Assembly (NCBI RefSeq): GCF_964340395.1
Contig: NC_135568.1
Coordinates: forward strand, 7,966,280-8,030,279
Length of the DNA: 64,000 nt
Direction of reading: 5' to 3'
From: Glandiceps talaboti
Lineage: Eukaryota; Hemichordata; Enteropneusta; Spengelidae
Below are positions 26,005 to 37,749 of the stretch, in pieces. The first letter of the stretch is position 1, and each line of letters starts with the position of its first letter. Below the pieces are notes generated by a model. The model saw only the letters and a program-made list of their open reading frames with translations. It was not told where the DNA came from and did not search any database. The position numbers and the translations under genes were made by a program.

Positions 26005-26292
26005 CAGGGCTCGAAATTAACAGTAGTCCCATGCCCACAGACTACCAATTCTTGTCATGGGGCTACCATAATTTGCAGCTGGTAGCCCACTCAGGCTACC
26101 ACTGATTATGTGATGAAGATGGAAGATTTATGGACATGAAAGTATTTTAATAGCACATATATTTCCAATATAGGAAATCTGTTTTCAGTTCAGGAGTAAT
26201 ATGGGACTACAGGTCACAATCCTTGGGCCACCACTTTCTGAAATTGGTATACCACTAGGAATACCAAAGAAAAAAGTTAATTTGAAGCCCTG
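26005..26292. mobile_element. hAT-like non-autonomous element
   Basis: The left end CAGGGCTCGAAATTAAC and the right end, whose reverse complement is CAGGGCTTCAAATTAAC, form a 17-bp terminal inverted repeat with two mismatches. CAGGGCTCGAAATTA-type ends are typical of hAT elements. The immediate 8-bp flanks do not match, but about 30 bases containing TTCATTTCATTTCAAGTTAT occur on both sides. Confidence 0.6.
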
Positions 26293-28059
26293 ATAGTGTT
26301 TCATTTCATTTCAAGTTATACATAGTGATCATTTCATGTACTATTTTTACTGTATAACATTTATTTTAAAGCTGCATTAGCTGCTACTGGAACGTTTTTT
26401 TTCAACCTGTTTTGTTAGATATAAATTTAATAAGATATTGTACACACCCTGAACAGCATTGAATCCCCATGGGTGAATATATTTGAATAGCTGTACACAC
26501 AGTAAATCCAACCAATTTGATTTCTGGGTCTGTACCCTAAAATCGGTGCCCTGAATGCAATCCCGATTTCAACATATCACTGTACTACTGTGGATAAAAT
26601 GGACCTCTAATTAACATGTATAATGTCTAATTATGGGCATTTTAACCATTTTCAGTGAGTGTTTATTTGGTCGACAAAATAATACTCCAGTTACAGCTCG
26701 TACATTTTTTAAAAATTGATTTTTTTTATATATTTCTATATATAATTATATATATCTAGATATCTAACAAGTACTAGTATGTATCAAATGTCTCAGAAAT
26801 ACAGATATCATAGTACTGTATACATAGCAGCTTTTATAACACCATAGGTGATAGTGCCGATGATAATTGCCTGTTTTTCGTAGACACAAACCTAAGAGAT
26901 TGTAACACTAAGGTGTCACAGTAAGGGAGGGGGTGGTATGTAGGAAAGTGAACGGATGTACTGCAAAAATTGATCACTTTTTCCTTAAAACGTGTTTCAT
27001 CTTCCATAAAACATCCACCATAAACATCACTGTATAGCCACCAACGGCTAAAATACAAAATTGTAGGTTCCCTGGGCCATGGCACACCCCTGTCTGACAT
27101 TTATCCAAGTAGCCCCCCCCCCCCCCCCCTGTGTAATGATATTTTTCATTCTCATTTTATATTCTAGACTTGAGAGTTTTATGCAAGCAGTGTTTATCAC
27201 TTCAATCCAATCGTGTGATGCAATACGGATGGTCTTTCAGCTTTCATCATATTTTTATTCACTAGATGTGGAATGGTTTTGTTTACGACTTACTAGTATA
27301 ACAGAAGTCCAGTTTTGTCAGTGTTGACAGGAAAAGAATCTGTAGTATAACGACGTATAGTAAATTCGTCAAAAAACAGACCATACTACAACCCCTTTAA
27401 AGTTGCCGATCACCTGCTCTGTTTCAATCAACGACGGAGAAACCACTACAAGAAATGGAATATTCTACACCAAGATAGCAAGATCCAAATTTCTTGCTAC
27501 AATTTGTCTAAATGAAATAAACTATCTTAAAGTACTGCAACTAGACACAGGCATTTGTGTCTACATTTGCTGTCTGCATGGTGGCACATTATTTAGACAA
27601 AATGTCGCAAGAAACTTTATGTGCAGTTTCTTATCAGTTTTTATGTGGTTGTAGCAAACAGAGCCAGTGAACACTAACATGAAACGAGCTGTATCACTTG
27701 TGGAGTGATACCGGGTAGTTGACAACGTGACATGACCTGTCGTACCTTACAGATTAATAGCCTACCAGCATAACTATACTTTGTAGACATAACTACTAAT
27801 ACTCGGTGTATATTACACAGCTATACAATCTACTTTATTCCAGGCCTGTTTACATTGTCGTTTTTTGACTTTTTTATCAAGTTTGTTGCATCAATGCCAG
27901 TGTTACTTTATACTTTATGTTGTGGAAATAAATATTTCTGAAAGTCCTATTATCTGTATTTGTAATGTTTTCAATGATGAAATGGACACTCACTTCGGTG
28001 AGTTTCTTGTGATTGTTTGTCTTTTAAAGGAAACGTGTCATGACATCATATTCAGTGTT
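26293..28059. other. Intergenic, nothing recognised
   Basis: AT-rich DNA with a poly-C run near 27,115-27,130. Open frames are short and lack domains. Confidence 0.6.
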
Positions 28060-28586
28060 CTGTGTCGACGAATAATATCAGCGAGTCTAACAGAGCTTGC
28101 CTTGTGAGCTACCAATACCATTCAAATTCACTAACGGAACGGTATTCTAAATTTGTGTCAACAACTGATGGTGGATAAACTTTTTTTTTTAAATTATCAA
28201 AGATTCAACACATCCACTACACACAGAATATGAATATCTCCCAAGTGACCGTCGCCTCAGAGTACCACATGCACATCAAACAGGTTTACATTACTTTCGT
28301 GCAAAGATCAATTCAACTCATTAACATGTAATTGCTGCTAAATGTATTATTTGTAGGATTTGTAATCTTTACTTTGCATGGATTTATCTATTTGTGTAAA
28401 TGTAATCTATGTGGCTATGTAATTCCTGTCAATGCAAAATAAATTTCATTTTTTTCATGATGAATACAGTTATTAAAATGAATTATTAAAACATTGTTGG
28501 AATTTTTATTGGGTAAACCGGTCGATTGAAGAATACTTTATCGTCCGAATACAGATCTCTGATACACGTATTGTCCATATAATACC

Positions 28587-29272
28587 AAGATCACAGGTAA
28601 AGTGTGACGTCGTATACCAGATCACAGTTAAAGTATGATGTCATGTACAGGATCACAGTTATAGTGTGATGTCATGTACAAGATCACAGTTAAAGTGTGA
28701 CGTCATGTACAAGATCACAGTTATAGTGTGACGTCATGTACCAGATCACAGTTAAAGTGTGACGTCATGTACAGGATCACAGGTATAGTGTGAGGTCATG
28801 TACAAGATCACAGTTAAAGTGTGACGTCATGTACAGGATCACAGTTATAGTGTGACGTCATGTACCAGATCACAGTTAAAGTGTGACGTCATGTAAAAGA
28901 TCACAGTTAAAGTGTGACGTCATGTACCAGATCACAGTTAAAGTGTGACGTCATGTACCAGATCACGGTTAAAGTGTGACGTCATGTACCAGATCACGGT
29001 TAAAGTGTGATGTCATGTACCAGATCACAGTTAAAGCGTGACGGCATGTACAAGGTTGATCACAGTTAAAGTGTGATGTCATGTACTAGATCGCAGTTAA
29101 AGTGTGACGTCATGTACAAGATCACAGTTAAAGTGTGATGTCATGTACAGGATCACAGTTATAGTGTGACGTCATGAACAAGATCACAGTTAAAGTGTGA
29201 CGTTATGTACCAGATCACAGTTATAGTGTGACGTCGTATACCAGATCGCAGTTAAAGTATGACGTTCGTTCT
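28587..29272. repeat. 31-bp minisatellite with CRE (TGACGTCA), 22 copies
   Basis: Consensus monomer: GATCACAGTTAAAGTG, then TGACGTCA, then TGTACCA. I count 22 monomers; 11 carry an exact TGACGTCA, and the others differ by one or two bases (TGATGTCA, TGAGGTCA, TGACGTCG). TTAAAG and TTATAG variants alternate in places. TGACGTCA is the full palindromic CREB/ATF site. Related single monomers lie upstream of each GCNT gene. Confidence 0.92.
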
Positions 29273-30396
29273 GCGCAAGACCATTGTAACTTAGGCAGTC
29301 GCAACCTTTCTTATTTGATTTTGCCACTTTGTGAAATTTAAGCTTCATTGAAAATATTTCCAACAGTGTATCAATGATATGAATGTTCTCAATCATCCAG
29401 GTATGAAGTTAATAACGAAGTAATCATAATCTATTCTACTGGACTTGCTGTTGTTTTGAATGGCAATAGTTTCACGTCCTATCCTGGACACTTCTTCAGG
29501 CCGACTGATGCTTGATCTATTGACAGATGGTAATTGGTGACATCCGACGGAGTATAATTGTCATGTGATGTGCCAATGATAATATCGGTGTAGATATTGA
29601 GAGATCCATTCTGATATGGAGAGATCCATTCTAACACACAGAGTCAACACAAAGTAGTTAATGTTTTACTCATAAACAGCAGTTGAATTGTCTTTTCAAT
29701 TTCCACTCTGACAACCAGCACTGTCATGGTGATGGTTGAGTTCACAGGGGCGTGTATTATTGCTTAGATTTCCGTTTTCTTAGGAAAATATCACACGAAT
29801 CTTGCTGCTACAAATGTATCGATCTATTAGTACTACGTATACTATAAATACTCTCTTTCCCTGTACGGGTAGGAATATATATTCAAAAGGTTGTTATATT
29901 TAGTCTGTAGACCTGGAAAACAACAATCTATGCAATATTACACGCCCCTGTGGTTGAGTTGGTCAAACTAGACATGTGTATATGCTCTCGCTGTCTTTCG
30001 ATGAGTCGGTTCTGAAGTTGCATATTGGATGACTTGCCATGGTTTGTCAGTAAAAATATTGATGACACGCATTCCGTAGCTGTTTCCACAACTTGTACAG
30101 ACATTAACGACTGTATCCCTCAGGGACATCACCCTGTATATACATGTATAATATACTGATAACCTTTATCCTATTAACATTCAAAACATCACTATGTTAT
30201 TGTTAACGTTACCACAGACAACGTAAAAATGTGCCACTCCTTTACTGTGATGTTACTGATTATCTAGTGTCTGTAGGTTGGTGAACGTCAAAAACACGTT
30301 TAAGGGTTGGCAAAAACAAAAAGGGGAAGGGTAACTATATTTCAGAAGTACAAGAGGGGTGCCACTGAACTTTCATTTAGGACGAGGGAGAGGCAA

Positions 30397-30572
30397 TTGT
30401 TCCATTAGTCTCGCTGCCAGACTCGTGACTATCGTCCCTAATCTGTTTATGTATACCGAGCGGCGCAGCCGCGAGAAGAGAGGGACCAGTGTTCTCGCGG
30501 CTGTGCCGCTTGGTATACATAAACAGATTAGGGACGATAGTCACGAGTCTGGCAGCGAGACTATTGTTCCAT
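30397..30572. mobile_element. Palindromic MITE (30406-30563) with 9-bp target duplication
   Basis: Two 72-base arms (30406-30477 and 30492-30563) match as reverse complements with two mismatches, around a 14-base loop. The ends read TAGTCTCGCTGCC. TTGTTCCAT flanks both sides (30397-30405 and 30564-30572). A 9-bp duplication with long arms points to a Mutator-like transposase. The corresponding positions in units 1-3 (for example near 33,068) lack the insert. Confidence 0.85.
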
Positions 30573-31344
30573 TTAGTTTGTTTCAAAATATTTCGTATTG
30601 CCAGATACCGCAATGTTGTCTATTGCCATAGCCTTGGCTTATTGGTGGGCCGTTCAGTTTTTGGCAACCTTGTCAGCAACAGTCTAGCATCATTTGATTT
30701 GATTTGTCGAACGGCAAGTACGGGATCAGTGAGATATAAGATTGTCATGTTACATAGACGTGCAAATCGTTCACATAGCAGCGTCTGCCCTATCCGGTAC
30801 CATTTTAATGACTGGGTTGACTAAGGAACAATTGTGCTTCAAACCCAAACACTTAGATCATTGAGAAGCAAATGTTCCGAATCTTACATTGCTAATACAA
30901 ATGGTTGTGTGTCTTTGGCGAGGCATACACTTGCAGATTATGAGCCAGTGACTATAACTTTTCAACCATCATGTTATACATAACTCAAATAAAGCTGTTG
31001 AACTTACGATTTAATGGGCAGGAAATTCCTTTTCGATTTAGCCATTTTAGTGCAAAATGTTTGTATATTTCTTCATCGTAATTAACATGTTGCGGAGTGC
31101 ATGATTATATCATAATATCATTTCTGCAAAAAACTCCAATTGAAAGCTTATTACGAATGGCATATATGATACAATGTGTACAGGTGTATCTTTTTACATT
31201 TGCACAGAAGGTCGATCGGGCTGTTTCCAAAAAGAACTCGAACAGGCTGGCTTGCGAGGACGAAACTTAGATATTGCAATTGCTTGCCCACCCCCGACCG
31301 TAAACAAATGATCACTCCCTACGTAACGAGGTTCACAAGCTGAA

Positions 31345-31450
31345 TATAAAAGATTTCTGCTGTAACATAGCGTCTGTGAATTTATCCGCTTTTTAGGCTG
31401 TGGAGTATTAAGAGCAGTTGCGGACAGTGACGAATCGGAGATCAATAAAG
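31345..31450 (+). promoter_or_regulatory. TATA box and orphan first exon of unit 0
   Basis: TATAAAA at 31345-31351 is followed by sequence matching the non-coding first exon of the three GCNT genes and the same donor (AAAG before GTGAGA at 31,451). No GCNT coding exon follows in this unit, so transcripts, if any, would have to splice into unit 1. Confidence 0.55.
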
Positions 31451-31958
31451 GTGAGATGATTTCAGGTAGATTTAACTACAGTCATGAAATTATTTGTATA
31501 TATTGGTGAAAATGTCGAATATCATTCTGTACAAAGTTGCGAAAAGACATTTCCTTCTGTTTGAACCTGCACATCAAGAATACGCACGAGGTTATCGCGC
31601 ACATGTCAGTTTGCAATTCTTTCAAGTTTATTTGTTTCAAAAAAGTCTATAGTGGTCTGAGTCTTCATGGAATATTAAGGTCATTCCTACCATTTTGTCT
31701 AGTTGTGTATCGATTGGGATTTAAAAAGTCACGACGAAATAGGTGTATGACCTCGTGAAGCATATCGTGAACGAAAATACGTAATTATTAAAACATTTCC
31801 CTTGCCGTTTGGAGAGAACACTTGTACAGCGCGTATATTGATACATTTATAGTAGCAGGATTCGTGTGATATTTTCCTTGGAACAATCTAGCAAAAATAC
31901 TGTGCCCGTGTCTTACAGTTCAGTCTATTACGAATGATATCAGCGAGTCTAACGGAGC

Positions 31959-32156
31959 TTGCCTAGTGAGCTACCAATACCATTCAAATTCACTAACGGA
32001 ACGGTATTCTGTTTTGTGTCAACAAGTGATGGTGGACACACTTTTAAAAAAATATCAATGATTCAACACATCCACTACACACAGAATATGAATATCTCCC
32101 AAGTGGCCATCGCCTCAGAGTACCACATCCTCGTACAAACAAGTTTGGTGATCTAA
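31959..32156 (+). pseudogene. Asp-box-like ORF, unit 1 copy
   Basis: A 65-codon open stretch with FKFTNGTVFCFVSTSDGG and HTFKKISMIQHIHYTQ. STSDGGHTF fits the Asp-box pattern (S-x-D-x-G-x-T-F/W) seen in sialidase and VPS10/sortilin propellers. No complete gene is visible around it. It could be a duplicated exon or pseudogene fragment; the family is not identified. Confidence 0.35.
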
Positions 32157-32323
32157 TGACAGATGGTTGGTGACACCGGACGGAGTAGAATTGTCACAAT
32201 GATAATTGAAATTCTAACACATGGAGTCAACAAAAATAACTATTTTTGTACCCATAAACAGCAGTTGAATTGTCTTGTCAATTTTCACTGAGGCAACCAG
32301 CATTATCCAGCGGTGATGGCTGA

Positions 32324-32438
<115 letters not shown>

Positions 32439-33539
32439 ATAACCTTTTTCACCCTTGTGAGATGAACCTACCTGTACAGTGTGGTTGTGAATATGTAATT
32501 TAATTAATGTATGATCGCAAATTGTATCATTTGGGTATGGATATTTTCATCAGAATTTTGCTGTCTTAAAAGATGTCTCAGTTTTGTGGTCATACGCAAT
32601 AACACCAACGTCGAACATTGATCGCCGTTTTGATGACGTTTAACATGAATATCATGATGTTTAATGTCCAATATCACAAAGTGATATTTCACATTAAACG
32701 TAATCAAGAATGATCGATCTGAGCATAGGTATAATTATGATAACACCCCATATCTACTGATAACCTTTCTCACCTTTCTTCCCGGAACTCTCTTTAATTA
32801 AGACTAATCTTACCTTATTTTCTGATGTGTCATTTCATCATTCTAAACATAACTGTGTTACCACAGACAACGTGAAAATATGACCTTGTCTGTGATGTAG
32901 TGCTTGTTGCTTAACGGACTTGCAAAGTTGGTGGACGCGTCCAAAACATGTTGAACTAATGGATTGGCCACTTTTAAGAGACGGACCGTCAAAATAAAAG
33001 GACAGGTTACTATATTTCAGAAGTGCAAGAGGTGTGTCACTGAACTTTCATTGAGACGAGGGAGGGGTAATTGTTTTCCAAAAGTTCAGTTTGTCTCAAA
33101 ACATTTCATATTGGCAAAATACCCTGCGCAACGTTGCCTGTTGCCATAGCATTGACTAAATGATAGGCCGTTCAGTTTTTTGTCAACCTTATCAGCAGCG
33201 ATAGCACCATTAATTTGATTTGATTTGTCGAATGACAAGTACAGGGATTAGTGAGATATAAGATTGTCATATTACATGGGAGTGCAAATCCTTCACATAA
33301 CGATGTCTGTCCTATCCGGTCCCCATTGATATGGCTGGGTTGACTAAGGAACAATTGTGCATCAAACCCAAACACTTAGGCCATTGATAAACAAGTCATC
33401 AGAATATTGCATTACTGATATAAATGGTTGTGTATATTTGTCGAGGCATAAACTTGCAGATTATGAGCCGGTGACTATATCCATTCAACTACCACCATGT
33501 TATAAATACTCAAATAAAGCTGTTGAACATATATACTTA

Positions 33540-34590
33540 AGCAATAACCCCCGCCGAAGGCGGGTATACACGAGATTTTGGTACAATTCGCGACATATAG
33601 CACGAGCCGAATGGCGAGTGCTATATGGAGCGAATTGTACCAAATTCGAGTGTATACCCGCCTTCGGTGGGGGTTATTGCTATTATATTATATCAAAATA
33701 TGTGTCTATTTCTTCTAAATGTGATTCTGTGGTTATTTATATGCCTGAAAAGGCGAATTCACACGTACAGAAAAAGATCGTCGGTAATAGATCGTCGGGA
33801 ACGAGCATATTTTGATGAGTGGATACGTTCATGTCGCCCCCACACACACGTAGTGACGTACTGCATGAACACAAACCGTACACTGCATTGCATTGCATTG
33901 ATAAATTACTTTATTTACATCATATAATGCATAACGAAAACGCGTTGAAAACTAGCAACAAAGAAAACGGGGCAAGAGGTCAAAGAAAGTAACAATTTTG
34001 TTTGGATATTTACATAAGAACAATACAATCTTGTACACTTCTAAAAATAGATGTCTCGCCGTTGAATCAGTTGAATCCGCGGAGAAAGCTCGTGACAGTA
34101 AATCAGAGACGCGACGTTACACAGTCTACTTTAATTTAATGGTTACCAAATTGAACATTGACTTAACCTGAAAATGTACAGTTTTGAAATAATCCTGACG
34201 CACTTGACTGATGGTTAAACGTTAAATTGGTGTTGCTTGATTCAACGAGAGCAGGACGCTGAGACGGCTCGTTGCATGGGAGAACTTGTACCTTATCAGC
34301 CATGGCCAGTGATGTTGAAGCCCCTGATCGATCGTTGCTTTCGATCGCAAGGTCATCGGTGGAATTATTTGGACTACTGTAATCCAAACTATTGTACAGG
34401 ATACCTGACACACCTTTACTCTGAAGAAGTGTTAACTTATTGGTATAAGAACGAACACATTCTGCTTGTATGTACTATTCATATGCTAGTTTAGGGGCCC
34501 ATTTTACCACTGCCAGCCGTGGTAAAATGGGATTTTACCACAGTTATTATCCAATCAGAATGGCACATAGTAGCATGATATAATATAATT
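33540..34590. mobile_element. Unit-1-specific 1.05-kb insertion with a 142-bp palindrome at its left end
   Basis: Units 0, 2 and 3 run straight from the left flank (ACATATATACTTA in units 2 and 3) into GATTTAATGGGCAGG, while unit 1 has about 1.05 kb between them. The insert opens with a palindrome (33540-33681) whose outer 32-base arms differ at one position. Inside are an antisense 3'-end-like part (ATTGCATTGCATTG, AT-rich 3' UTR, 82-codon minus-strand frame 34163-34411) and a 13-bp perfect hairpin (34498-34531). A target duplication is not clear. This is probably a nested insertion; the element class is unknown. Confidence 0.6.
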
Positions 34591-34935
34591 ATGATTTAAT
34601 GGGCAGGAATTTCCTTTTCAATTTACCATTTTAGTGCAAAATGTATGTTTATTTTGTCAAAGATTCTTCATCATAATTAACATGTTGAAAAGTGCATGGT
34701 TATATCATATAATTTCTGCAAAGAATTCCCAATTGAAACCTTATTACGAATGGCCATGTATGACTTAATGTTTACTGGGTATCTTTTTTACGCTTACAAA
34801 GAAGGTCTGGCTGTTTTCAAAAATAACTCCAGGGGGCTGGTTTGCGGTAACAGAACTTACGTTTAGCCAACCCACCCCAACCATAAACAATGATCACTGT
34901 GTGTGAAGATGTAATGTTGACACCGCATGACATGC

Positions 34936-35026
34936 TATAAAATGCTATTATGTGAATTTACCCGCTCTTTAGGCTGTGGAGTAGGAGCAGTTGTGGACAG
35001 TGAAGAATCGGAGGAGATCATTAAAG
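34936..35026 (+). promoter_or_regulatory. Putative TATA promoter and non-coding exon 1 of GCNT gene a
   Basis: TATAAAA at 34936-34942; expected start about 34,965. The following segment ends AAAG before GTGAGA at 35,027, a good donor. The matching acceptor is TTTTCAG at 37,679, 70 bases before the ATG. The layout is conserved in units 2 and 3, which supports it; no transcript evidence is available here. Confidence 0.55.
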
Positions 35027-35343
35027 GTGAGATGGATTTTAGGTAGATTTAGCTATATAGTCATGAGTTTATATTGGTGAAAATGTCGCATGTCATTCTG
35101 TACCAAGTTGCGAAAGACTTCTTTTTCTGATTGAAACTGTAAAACACTTCGAGGTTATCGCACACAGGTCAGTGTAGTACTGAAGTGAAGTGTTGAGTTT
35201 ACAGGTTTTCAGAGTTGACGATAGGCTCTGGTTTGCATTTCTTGTAAGTTAGTTGGAGCTGAATTGTGAGAGAGTTTATGTCCTTGGCAGCAATATGAAC
35301 TGTTTTCGGTATATGTAGTAGATTCCATACTCGGATCGATCTA

Positions 35344-35345
<2 letters not shown>

Positions 35346-35410
<65 letters not shown>

Positions 35411-35593
35411 TTTCAATTGAACTTTATTCGTCTTTGCCCTGATACATTGAAGTGCTAAATAAAATATTTACAAAGGAAATCAGCAGAGTACGAATGAAAG
35501 TATAAATTTAAAATCCAAATACATCGGTACGGCTAGACATGGAAAACATTAAATGAGACTTGCGTGTTTGGCGAGAACAAAGTTATGTACATC

Positions 35594-35638
<45 letters not shown>

Positions 35639-35639
35639 T

Positions 35640-35726
<87 letters not shown>

Positions 35727-35747
35727 GTGGTGGTGGTGGTGGTGGTG

Positions 35748-35783
<36 letters not shown>

Positions 35784-35787
35784 GTAA

Positions 35788-35840
<53 letters not shown>
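35346..35840. repeat. (GTA)n / (GTG)n arrays, unit 1
   Basis: Two GTA arrays (35346-35410 and 35593-35840) flank a 182-base piece that looks like an antisense LINE 3' end (TTGAACTTTATTCGTC). The second array contains a GTG block. The long Ser/Val/Gly frame here is a repeat artefact. Confidence 0.92.
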
Positions 35841-36110
35841 TAGTTTATTATAGTGACATGAAGAAATATGCCACCTTAGTGAATAAACTTTACTTAAACG
35901 TGAGTGAGGAGCTTATTACAATGAAGAATGTGTTATGTACAAGGCAAAAACAGAAGCTATCTGATAATGTATAAGTTGTCCCTTCTCTTTAAAAATGCTT
36001 TCTCAATAAACCTTGTTATATTTCTCACTTTTCTCGACATCAAGAACTTTAGTTTTTCATTGTCTGGCAAATCAGAATAATCGTCGTCAAAATCAAAATG
36101 TACTTTGATC
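35841..36110 (-). mobile_element. Antisense LINE 3' fragment, unit 1
   Basis: Minus-strand sequence encodes a remnant like FDFDDDYSDLPDNEKLKFL followed by a 3' UTR ending ATAATAAACTATAC, then the TAC array. Copies are at 44406-44680, 57436-57720 and 62140-62435; the last one retains more coding sequence. Confidence 0.65.
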
Positions 36111-37749
36111 ATCGACACTGTCCGTCGATCGAATTTTCAATTGAAAGTATTTTGGTGGCAAAAAGCGAGGACATTTTACCATTTGTAACGCAACCTTAAC
36201 GTGTACGAATCCATTGAAACCAAACAGTTAAAGGATGGGCGACTAAAACATTATTTTCTTTATCTGTTTAACCTTTATTCAACCAAGTCTGGTTGAAAAT
36301 GCGTACGACTAGGTATATTCTCAAAATGAATGGATGTAAAGTTGTATTGTTGTACTGAAAATGTCTGGTTTCTTTTCAGTTTGTCAACAAAAGGCCGTTT
36401 GACAGTGAAAAGTACCCATAGTAAAGTGTTATGATTCTGTGAGTGAGGTTGGTGTCCATATATGAATTCACATATCTGTGATCGTTGACACTGAGCCTAG
36501 ATCGAATTTTCAAAATATTTTAATGACATTTGGCAAGCAATGTCATTTTACCTCGATTTGCAAACAAAACATGAATGTGTGTGTGAATTCGGTGAAAACA
36601 GTAAAAGCGGAAGGAATGTATGACCAGAAAAATTGTTCTGTTAAAGCTTTATTCTACCAAGTCTCAAATTGAAAGAAGGTGAGCAGTGCATGCTGCATTC
36701 TTATACTGGAAATTAATGACTTCTTTTCAGTTTGTGAACTAAAGACCCTTCGACAATCAAATCTCTGCCCGACTCTGGGATGCATATTGTTGGGATGTTC
36801 GTGCTAACAGCTGAAATTCACTAGCATAGAATGCTATTATATCATCTACAACCCAGATCGCACTTCAGTATGACGTACACTCTGTGCAACTTCATTGTAA
36901 CTTAGCAACTTGTCTGATTCGACTGTGCCGCTTTGCGAAAGTTTAATTGAAAATATTTGCAACATTGCAGATTGCATTTTCTGACCTGAACCGAGTCTTC
37001 CTAATATCTATTGGTATGTTATTCCGAAGTTTTGTTCCTGTAAACTTAATGATAAATTGTCCTGTCACATGTTTAGTTCTTGGAATATTTAGATCATTCC
37101 TGCTCATTTGTCTAGTTGTGTATTAATGATCAGTTGAATTTTAAAAGTCAAGAAATACATGTGATATATTCTTGAAAAGTATATCATGAATGAAAACTCC
37201 TAAATTATCAATTTATCATGTTGATAAAGAAATTTAAATGCCAAGTTTCCTTCCACTGTGTTCCGAATATGATCGGACAAGGGTTTGTAAACATTTCTAA
37301 CTCTTTCGATAATTGTCCACAAAATGTAATATTTCTAATGGTGAATGCACAGCTCGCCTGACGATCAGACAAACATAGTCTATATGTGATATGACGTGTC
37401 GTGTGCCACCCTATCAACCAGCACTCAGAGTGCAATATACCAGGACATAATGTTGCGTTGTAAAATACAAGCTAAAGGCCGAGAGTCTGCTTACCTTAAG
37501 TTTTATCAAGTTGCGTTGGGGTGGGGTGGTGTACATCACCGAGTAATTATTAAGCCTTCACGATTTCTAGCTAGTCTATATGATGCGAACGAGTCTGGGT
37601 AGGCTGTAATTGTTCAAAAGCCGTCAATCTAAATAGTATGTTACAATATTTACACTGTTTTCTTTCATTTTCTTTTCAGAATTAGAAACGTGCCCTCAAC
37701 GGTTGAACATAAAAACTTGAAATACATGTACAGGTATATATTTTGAAAT

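Larger units (their letters stand above)
28060..31790 (+). repeat. Duplication unit 0 (decayed, no GCNT coding exon)
   Basis: Sequence blocks follow the order of the intact units: an Asp-box relic (about 28,100-28,290), the block matching 32,870-33,530 (about 30,220-31,000), the block matching 34,590-35,110 with TATA box and first exon (about 31,010-31,545), then a block matching 37,080-37,210 (about 31,660-31,790). The stretch matching the GCNT CDS is absent. It is also interrupted by the 31-bp minisatellite and a palindromic MITE. Confidence 0.75.

Noticed and set aside
28587-29272. CRISPR-like regular repeats
   Set aside because: Monomers are directly adjacent with no unique spacers, and the context is a eukaryotic genome; this is a minisatellite.
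30359-30824. Overlapping ORFs with the shared peptide SLAARLVTIVPNLFMYT on both strands
   Set aside because: The same peptide on both strands is produced by the palindromic MITE arms, not by a gene.
35564-35974. 136-aa Ser/Val/Gly ORF, and its counterpart at 44136-44408
   Set aside because: Frames through GTA/GTG microsatellites.
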